In this document: positions 56,650 through 64,000 of the stretch, piece by piece
How the letters are laid out: the number at the start of each line of letters is the position of its first letter
Numbering within the stretch: the first letter of the stretch is position 1
Source of the DNA: Blastobasis lacticolella
Lineage: Eukaryota > Arthropoda > Insecta > Lepidoptera > Blastobasidae
Length of the DNA stretch: 64,000 bases
Assembly: GCA_905147135.1 (NCBI GenBank)
Contig: LR990067.1
Coordinates: 5,332,001 to 5,396,000, forward strand
Direction of reading: 5' to 3'
Translations under genes and position numbers: made by a program
Notes under the pieces: model-generated
The model's database searches: none
The model's input: only the letters and a program-made list of their open reading frames with translations
What the model was told of the DNA's origin: nothing

Positions 56650-57745
56650 CCAAAACATTTAAACATTTATTGAATTAGTTTAGTTAGTTTGCCTCCGTGC
56701 GTCCGACGCTGCGGTCGCAAGCATTTCATCAATTACGACGAAATAACTCGAAGCAATATGCACTCCACCCAAATCATCGACTACAATAAATCATCCGCCC
56801 GAAGAAATGTTTCGCAACGTGTTTCCTTAATCTCAAAACGACATCGTGAACTGCAGTAAAGTGTGTGTCCACTGGAAGAACCTTGTAGAAGGGTAAGGCG
56901 AGTATATTTCGATGAGGAAGTGCTCTCGGGATTACCCGGACGTGTTTAAAGACGGTCAACGGATATCGCGTCTACCGAAGCGCCAGCTGTACCGTCCCTT
57001 ACATCTTTAGAAAGATATAAATAAATTTCAAGACTTCTCCTTCGCACAACATATGCTACACGAACAGATTGGTCCAGTACGTTTTCTAGAAAATGAATAG
57101 GTATAATGCATTGGCAGAAAGTATCAAAGACGAGATATTAGCCGTTGCGCCTTTCGGTACTACCGTACACCTGCTAAGAAAACGCAACAACTGCAGGATA
57201 TATATAGTGGCAGTGAAAAATGGCGCATTAAAATATTAATAACGTTCCATTTTAGACGTCAATAGGCAGATTTTAGAGTTACAGTTCTACAGGCAATTAT
57301 CTCAGAGTCAATCAGGAAATTCACCTGAGGCGGTCTTTTTTTACGGACTGTTTACGATGACTTTTCATTTGACGTGTCATAGGAATTTCCCAGACTTGTG
57401 GATGCTCAACATCAGTGTCGCCCGGACAGGCGTATTTGCTCGTCCTCAGTGCATGGAATTCGAAATTCAGTCTTATACAATATTTTACGTGAGGTTCTTC
57501 TGTTTGTAGTTACTTAGTTTTAGTTAATTTTTTATTTTAGCTTTAACTGTATATTTACAGTTAAATTAAGTTAAGTTATTACTATTATGTAGATATTGCT
57601 GTTTTAAATAAATTTGATAATCAATAATTTATACATGTAAACAAAAAACAATTCAAAATTGTAAATAATATTCATCGACCATGATGTCCTTGGAGACGTC
57701 TTTGGAAAGAATGTTTTACAATAAAGAACTCTGTCCGTAAATAAA
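56650..57745 (+). pseudogene. Diverged F-box relic at the head of the tandem array
   Basis: The 5' block (gtgcgtccgacgctgcggtc) still resembles the region before the intact genes (8282-8310). An F-box is readable at 56790-56900 (PPEEMFRNVFP, NDIVNCSKVCVHWKNLVEG) but with frameshifts and a stop. Then come KDGQRIS, QHMLHEQIG and, after a deletion, NALAESIKDEILAVAPFGTT. The C terminus follows at 57255-57420 (DVNRQILELQFYRQLSQ, YGLFTMTFHLTCHRNFPDLW). A ~190-bp AT-rich insert separates the last piece (FIDHDVLGD) at 57670. Confidence 0.78.
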
Positions 57746-57856
57746 ATTATTATTATTTACTTTTTTTACCTTTAATATTAATTAGGTTAAGTGTGGTTTT
57801 TCTGTTTGTTATAGTTACTTAGTTTTAGTTTATTAATTTATCAATTTATACCTTTT

Positions 57857-57957
57857 TTTTTCCTTATTGACTAGCCAGGCATTTGACCGTCACCTCACCT
57901 GGTGGTAAGTGACGATGCGGCCGATGAACTGTGGCCAAGAGCTCATTCCACATCTCA
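57857..57957 (-). mobile_element. LINE tail fragment with poly(A), in array unit 1
   Basis: On the minus strand it encodes MWNELLATVH then PPGEVTVKCLASQ and ends in a poly(A) run (plus-strand ttttttttcc). MWNELPA near the end of ORF2 and a poly(A) tail mark a LINE 3' end. Repeated in later units at about 59710, 61625 and 63796. Confidence 0.65.
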
Positions 57958-58011
57958 TAATTAGATTGATTTAAGTACAAATTTGATTGAAATAATTTTT
58001 GAAGTAAAATT

Positions 58012-58257
58012 GTGAATACTAGACAATTTGGTGTAAATTTTAAAAACTTTAGGGAAAGCGACGACATCATAGTTATAGAAACAGTACACGAAGACCAGCA
58101 TATACCACGCGTATTATCTAAAGGGTTTGAGGATAAATTATACCAGCAAGTTATATTCGATTTCATTAATCATGAACACTTATGGTGTTTGGTAAACAAC
58201 GACATGTATTATCAAACAAAGAACAACGATGTAATAAAGTTCCACAGACTGAGTTGA
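58012..58257 (+). pseudogene. F-box middle segment, array unit 1
   Basis: 81 open codons: NTRQFGVNFKNFRESDDIIV, IETVHEDQHIPRVLSKGFED, KLYQQVIFDFINHEHLWCLV, NNDMYYQTKNNDVIKFHRLS, then stop. Matches residues ~155-237 of the intact protein. The start is internal (GTG), so this is an exon-like scrap, not a gene. It is cut by a stop just before the LINE tail. Confidence 0.8.
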
Positions 58258-58282
58258 GTTATACAGAAACGTGGACATGTAC

Positions 58283-58507
58283 GCTTTGAAAATAGTGTAT
58301 TTTTTTTATGTTATCCGGCAGACAAACAGGCATGCGGGCCACCTGTTGGAAGTGGTCACCGCCGCCTATGGACATCAGCAACACCAGGGGAGCCACCAAT
58401 GCGTTGCGCGCCTCTGAAGAGACCTCTAATATACCTCTTGAACGATCCCATGTCATAGTCCAAAGGAAACACTGTGGCTGGGAGCTCATTCCACATTCGA
58501 ATCGTAT
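58283..58507 (-). mobile_element. 5'-truncated LINE 3' end with poly(A) inside F-box relic, array unit 1
   Basis: On the minus strand: RMWNELPATVFPLDYDMGSF, KRYIRGLFRGAQRIGGSPGV, then a 3' UTR (ggcggtgaccacttccaaca) and poly(A) at the left end. It is flanked by GTATT on both sides, so a 5-bp target duplication is likely. It interrupts the F-box segment between RFENSV and VLVEENNEYEILAIVPF. The same insertion is in units 2 (60193-60420) and 3 (62104-62330), so it predates amplification. Confidence 0.78.
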
Positions 58508-58722
58508 TGGTGGAGGAGAATAACGAATACGAGATATTGGCCATAGTGCCTTTCGATTGTACGGTACACATGCTAAGGAAAGACTCCTACGCCTGGATTT
58601 ACGTAGTGGCTGTAAAAGATAAGGCATTGAAAAGGCTTCACAGCTGTATTATTAACATAATGCAAAAAAAAAGGTTATTCGAAACATTTGCTAGATTTGG
58701 CTTCTATTTAAGCAATCTGTAA
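58508..58722 (+). pseudogene. F-box segment after the LINE tail, array unit 1
   Basis: Open frame: VLVEENNEYEILAIVPFDCT, VHMLRKDSYAWIYVVAVKDK, ALKRLHSC, then RLFETFARFGFYLSNL. Matches residues ~255-320 of the intact protein. Followed at 58725-58970 by an N-terminal scrap with a shortened F-box and KDGQRIS, and at 59115-59290 by the C-terminal scrap. Confidence 0.78.
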
Positions 58723-59918
58723 ATCATCTGCTTGAAGAAATGCTTCGCAACGTGTTTACTTACTTATCTTAAAACGACATCGTAAACTACAGTAAAGTGT
58801 GCGTGCAAAAGTGTGACATGTTTAAAGACGGTCAACGGATATCTGGCGCCAGCTGTACCGTTCCTTACATTTTTGGGAAGACATAAATAAATTTCAAAAT
58901 TTCTCCTTCGTACAACAAACGCTACACGAACAGAGTGGTCGAGTACATTTTCTAGAAAATAAAAATAACGCATTGGCAGAAAGTATTAATGACGAGATAT
59001 TAGCCGTTGCGCCTTTCGGTACTACCGTACACCTGCTAAGAAAACGCGACAACTGCAGGATATATGTAGTGGCAGTGAAAAATGGCGCATTAAAATATTA
59101 ATAACGTTCCATTTTAGACGTCAATAGGCAGATTTTAGAGTTACAGTTCTACAGGCAATTATCTCAGAGTCAATAAGGAAATTCACCTGAGGCGGTCTTT
59201 TTTTACGGACCGTTTACGATGACTTTTCATTTGACGTGTCATAGGAATTTCCCAGACTTGTGGATGCTCAACATCAGTGTCGCCCGGACAGGCGTATTTG
59301 CTCGTCCTCAGTGCATGGAATTCGAAATCCAGTCTTATACAATATTTTACGTAAGGTTCTTCTGTTTGTAGTTACTTAGTTTTAGTTTATTTTTTATTTT
59401 AGCTTTAACTGTATATTTACAGTTAAATTAAGTTAAGTTATTACTATTATGTAGATATTGCTGTTTTAAATAAATTTGATAATCAATAATTTATACGTAA
59501 ACAAAAAATAATTCATAATTGTAAATAATATTCATCTACCATGATGTCCTTGGAGACGTCTTTGGAAAGAATGTTTTACAATAAAGAACTCTGTCCGTAA
59601 ATAAAATTATTATTATTTACTTTTTTTACCTTTAATATTAATTAGGTTAAGTGTGGTTTTTCTGTTTGTTATAGTTACTTAGTTTTAGTTTATTAATTTA
59701 TCAATTTAAACCTTTTTTTTTCCTTATTGACTAGCCAGGCATTTGACCGTCAAGTCACCTGGTGGTAAGTGACGATGCGGCCGATGAACTGTGGCTAAGA
59801 GCTCATTCCACATCCGAAAAACTGAATAAAATCATTTTCATTCACTTAAATTATTAACATAGCTCATAATTAGATTGATTTAAGTACAAATTTGATTGAA
59901 ATAATTTTTGAAGTAAAA

Positions 59919-61829
59919 TTGTGAATACTAGACAATTTGGTGTAAATTTTAAAAACTTTAGGGAAAGCGACGACATCATAGTTATAGAAACAGTACACGA
60001 AGACCAGCATATACCACGCGTATTATCTAAAGGGTTTGAGGATAAATTATACCAGCAAGTTATATTCGATTTCATTAATCATGAACACTTATGGTGTTTG
60101 GTAAACAACGACATGTATTATCAAACAAAGAACAACGATGTAATAAAGTTCCACAGACTGAGTTGAGTTATACAGAAACGTGGACATGTACGCTTTGAAA
60201 ATAGTGTATTTTTTTTATGTTATCCGGCAGACAAACAGGCATGCGGGCCACCTGTTGGAAAGTGGTCACCGCCGCCTATGGACATCAGCAACACCAGGGG
60301 AGCCACCAATGCGTTGCGCGCCTCTGAAGAGACCTCTAATATACCTCTTGAACGATCCCATGTCATAGTCCAAAGGAAACACTGTGGCTGGGAGCTCATT
60401 CCACATTCGAATCGTATTGGTCGAGGAGAATAACGAATACGAGATATTGGCCATAGTGCCTTTCGATTGTACGGTACACATGCTAAGGAAAGACTCCTAC
60501 GCCTGGATTTACGTAGTGGCTGTAAAAGATAAGGCATTGAAAAGGCTTCACAGCTGTATTATTAACATAATGCAAAAAAAAAAAGGTTATTCAAAACATT
60601 TGCTAGATTGGGCTTATATTTAAGCAATCTGTAAATCATCTGCTTGAAGAAATGCTTCGCAACGTGTTTACTTACTTATCTTAAAACGACATCGTAAACT
60701 ACAGTAAAGTGTGCGTGCAAAAGTGTGACGTGTTTAAAGACGGTCAACGGATATCTGGCGCCAGCTGTACCGTTCCTTACATTTTTGGGAAAACATAAAT
60801 AGATTTCAAAATTTCTCCTTCGTACAACAAACGCTACACGAACAGAGTGGTCGAGTACATTTTCTAGAAAATAAAAATAACGCATTGGCAGAAAGTATTA
60901 ATGACGAGATATTAGCCGTTGCGCCTTTCGGTACTACCGTACACTTGCTAAGAAAACGCGACAACTACAGGATATATGTAGTGGCAGTGAAAAATGGCGC
61001 ATTAAAATATTAATAACGTTCCATTTTAGACGTCAATAGGCATATTTTAGAGTTACAGTTCTACAGGCAATTATCTCAGAGTAAATCAGGAAATTCACCT
61101 GAGGCGGTCTTTTTTTACGGACTGTTTACGATGACTTTTCATTTGACGTGTCATAGGAATTTCCCAGACTTGTGGATGCTCAACATCAGTGTCGCCCGGA
61201 CAGGCGTATTTGCTCGTCCTCAGTGCATGGAATTCGAAATCCAGTCTTATACAATATTTTACGTGAGGTTCTTCTGTTGGTAGTTACTTAGTTTTAGTTT
61301 ATTTTTTATTTTAGCTTTAACTGTATATTTACTGTTAAATTAGGTTAAGTTATTACTTTTATGTAGATATTGCTGTTTTAAATAAATTTGATAATCAATA
61401 ATTTATACGTAAACAAAAAATAATTCATAATTGTAAATAATATTCATCTACCATGATGTCCTTGGAGACGTCTTTGGAAAGAATGTTTTACAATAAAGAA
61501 CTCTGTCCGTAAATAAAATTATTATTATTTACTTTTTTACCTTTAATATTAATTAGGTTAAGTGTGGTTTTTCTGTTTGTTATAGTTACTTAGTTTTAGT
61601 TTATTAATGTATCAATTTATACCTTTTTTTTTCCTTATTGACTAGCCAGGCATTTGACCGTCAAGTCACCTGGTGGTAAGTGACGATGCGGGCGATGAAC
61701 TGTGGCTAAGAGCTCATTCCACATCCGAAAAACTGAATAAAATCATTTTCATTCACTTAAATTATTAACATAGCTCATAATTAGATTGATTTAAGTACAA
61801 ATTTGATTGAAATAATTTTTGAAGTAAAA
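59919..61829 (+). repeat. Array unit 2
   Basis: Second full unit. F-box middle segment 59921-60166, LINE tail 60193-60420, F-box segment 60420-60623 (shifted by one extra A in the poly(A) run near 60580, which ends the frame early), N-terminal scrap 60635-60880, C-terminal scrap 61028-61200. Differs from unit 1 at a few percent of positions. Confidence 0.88.
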
Positions 61830-63955
61830 TTGTGAATACTAGACAATTTGGTGTAAATTTTAAAAACTTTAGGGAAAGCGACGATATCATAGTTATAGAA
61901 ACAGTACACGAAGACCAGCACATACCACGCGTATTACCTAAAGGGTTTGAGGATAAATTATACCAGCAAGTTATATTCGATTTCATTAATCATGAACACT
62001 TATGGTGTTTGGTAAACAACGACATGTATTATCAAACAAAGAACAACGATGTAATAAAGTTCCACAGACTGAGTTGAGTTATACAGAACCGTGGACATGT
62101 ACGCTTTGAAAATAGTGTATTTTTTTTATGTTATCCGGCAGACAAACAGGCATGCGGGCCACCTGTTGGAAAGTGGTCACCGCCGCCTATGGACATCAGC
62201 AACACCAGGGGAGCCACCAATGCGTTGCGCGCCTCTGAAGAGACCTCTAATATACCTCTTGAACGATCCCATGTCATAGTCCAAAGGAAACACTGTGGCT
62301 GGGAGCTCATTCCACATTCGAATCGTATTGGTGGAGGAGAATAACGAATACGAGATATTGGCCATAGTGCCTTTCGATTGTATGGTACACATGCTAAGGA
62401 AAGACTCCTACGCCTGGATTTACGTAGTGGCTGTAAAAGATAAGGCATTGAAAAGGCTTCACAGCTGTATTATTAACATAATGCAAAAAAAAAGGTTATT
62501 AGAAACATTTGCTAGATTTGGCTTCTATTTAAGCAATCTGTAAATCATCTGCTTGAAGAAATGCTTCGCAACGTGTTTACTTACTTATCTTAAAACGACA
62601 TCGTAAACTACAGTAAAGTGTGCGTGCAAAAGTGTGACATGTTTAAAGACGGTCAACGGATATCTGGCGCCAGCTGTACCGTTCCTTACATTTTTGGGAA
62701 GACATAAATAAATTTCAAAATTTCTCCTTCGTACAACAAACGCTGGTGGTGTGTGTGTGTGGTGCCGCCACCTCAAAGAATAGCACCACCCCATCTCTTC
62801 CCGTGGGTGTCGTAAGAGGCGACTAAGGGACAAATCCAAAAGATGGGCAGCAGCATCTTTCTGGGTAGATTTACATCAACTGCACTGCGATCTCCAACCC
62901 GCCTGCCAAGCGTGGAGATTATGGCAATGACCTCCCCTTTCGTGGGAGAGGCCCGAAGTCCTGCAGTGGACTGTTATGGGCTGTGATGATGATGATTACA
63001 ACAAACGCTACACGAACAGAGTGGTCGAGTACATTTTCTAGAAAATAAAAATAACGCATTGGCAGAAAGTATTAATGACGAGATATTAGCCGTTGCGCCT
63101 TTCGGTACTACCGTACACCTGCTAAGAAAACGCGACAACTGCAGGATATATGTAGTGGCAGTGAAAAATGGCGCATTAAAATATTAATAACGTTCCATTT
63201 TAGACGTCAATAGGCAGATTTTAGAGTTACAGTTCTACAGGCAATTATCTCAGAGTCAATCAGGAAATTCACCTGAGGCGGTCTTTTTTTACGGACTGTT
63301 TACGATGACTTTTCATTTGACGTGTCATAGGAATTTCCCAGACTTGTGGATGCTCAACATCAGTGTCGCCCGGACAGGCGTATTTGCTCGTCCTCAGTGC
63401 ATGGAATTCGAAATCCAGTCTTATACAATATTTTACGTAAGGTTCTTCTGTTTGTAGTAACTTAGTTTTAGTTTATTTTTTATTTTAGCTTTAACTGTAT
63501 ATTTACAGTTAAATTAAGTTAAGTTATTACTATTATGTAGATATTGCTGTTTTAAATAAATTTGATAATCAATAAAATATACGTAAACAAAAAATAATTC
63601 ATAATTGTAAATAATATTCATCTACCATGATGTCCTTGGAGACGTCTTTGGAAAGAATGTTTTACAATAAAGAACTCTGTCCGTAAATAAAATTATTATT
63701 ATTTACTTTTTTTACCTTTAATATTAATTAGGTTAAGTGTGGTTTTTCTGTTTGTTATAGTTACTTAGTTTTAGTTTATTAATTTATCAATTTATACCTT
63801 TTTTTTTCCTTATTGACTAGCCAGGCATTTGACCGTCACCTCACCTGGTGGTAAGTGACGATGCGGCCGATGAACTGTGGCCAAGAGCTCATTCCACATC
63901 TCATAATTAGATTGATTTAAGTACAAATTTGATTGAAATAATTTTTGAAGTAAAA
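61830..63955 (+). repeat. Array unit 3, carrying a later retroposon insertion
   Basis: Third full unit. F-box middle segment 61832-62077, LINE tail 62104-62330, F-box segment 62330-62543, N-terminal scrap 62545-62740, insertion 62745-62996, rest of the scrap from 62997, C-terminal scrap 63200-63370. A fourth unit begins at 63956 and is cut by the window end. Confidence 0.88.
62745..62996 (+). mobile_element. 252-bp retroposon with 13-bp target duplication
   Basis: Flanked by TACAACAAACGCT at 62732-62744 and 62997-63009, an exact 13-bp duplication. Units 1 and 2 show the empty site. The insert contains atctcttcccgtgggtgtcg and taagaggcgactaagggac, a sequence very common in moth genomes, and ends in (TGATGA)n. 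This is target-primed retrotransposition of a 5'-truncated LINE or SINE-like element. Confidence 0.9.
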
Positions 63956-64000
63956 TTGTGAATACTAGACAATTTGGTGTAAATTTTAAAAACTTTAGGG

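Larger units (their letters stand above)
57109..64000 (+). repeat. ~1.9-kb tandem array of F-box relics and LINE tails
   Basis: The same order of blocks recurs with spacing 1862, 1912 and 2174 bases (marker cattggcagaaagtat at 57109, 58971, 60883 and 63057). The longer last step contains a 265-bp later insertion. Each unit holds a LINE tail with poly(A), a middle F-box segment (ORF of 81 codons), a second LINE tail, another F-box segment (about 75 codons), an N-terminal scrap and a C-terminal scrap. Units appear about 98% alike. Units starting at 59919 and 61830 carry ~50 extra bases (tccgaaaaactgaataaaat...) that those at 58010 and 63956 lack. The array runs out of the window at 64000. Confidence 0.9.

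Noticed and set aside
58356..58571. Minus-strand frames in the array (also 60266-60481 and 62177-62392)
   Set aside because: These are the C-terminal end of a LINE ORF2 (RMWNELPATVF) fused by chance to antisense F-box sequence, not host genes.
57109..64000. CRISPR-like array
   Set aside because: The repeat unit is ~1.9 kb with gene and LINE pieces and the genome is eukaryotic; there are no short repeats with unique spacers.

Overview
The window looks like a repeat-rich piece of a lepidopteran (moth or butterfly) nuclear genome. The evidence is eukaryotic: GT-AG introns in a Helitron gene, LINE tails of (TGA)n, (TAAA)n and poly(A) type, Helitrons, MITEs, a mariner relic, a Ty3/gypsy element, and LINE first ORFs that combine a PHD-like finger with a baculovirus-FP-like region, a type I associate with moths and butterflies. 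No bacterial or viral operon structure is present. The species assignment is an inference; no single-copy marker gene is present.

The host-like content is one family of intronless F-box genes (about 420 aa, F-box near the N terminus) at every stage of decay. Three near-identical copies lie in a segmental tandem duplication: copy 1 (1275-2541) is broken by an 8-bp deletion, copy 2 (8389-9657) is intact, and copy 3 (31238-32518) carries one in-frame TGA. Each duplicated unit also carries the same older F-box scraps downstream, one of them inverted. Diverged relics fill 41.1-46.0 kb. From about 56.7 kb to the window edge, another diverged member has been amplified as a ~1.9-kb tandem array.

The rest is nested mobile DNA. 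Layout: 1-856 LINE 3' part; 857-5290 unit A (with a TTAA MITE); 5291-11930 unit B (with a 1.4-kb insertion containing a foldback repeat); 11931-12358 partial unit; 12359-12877 TAA-flanked MITE; 13064-18369 Ty3/gypsy element with matching LTRs; 18603-22865 5' half of a Jockey-type LINE; 22866-27945 nearly complete CR1/Jockey-superfamily LINE; 27945-28950 and 29050-29330 LINE 3' ends; 29329-29520 inverted Jockey 5' end; 29521-34201 unit C, interrupted by a complete autonomous-looking Helitron (34202-39853); 39854-41150 unit C end and unit D start; 41150-46480 F-box relics; 46490-55460 LINE and mariner remains; 55460-56640 unassigned; 56650-64000 F-box relic array.

The only long genes that look translatable are F-box copy 2, the Helitron Rep-helicase (three exons, 1442 aa), the gypsy pol region, and the CR1-type ORF1. 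F-box proteins normally serve as substrate adaptors of SCF ubiquitin ligases. The birth-and-death pattern here, one intact gene among many broken copies in a transposon nest, suggests rapid lineage-specific turnover rather than a conserved cellular function.
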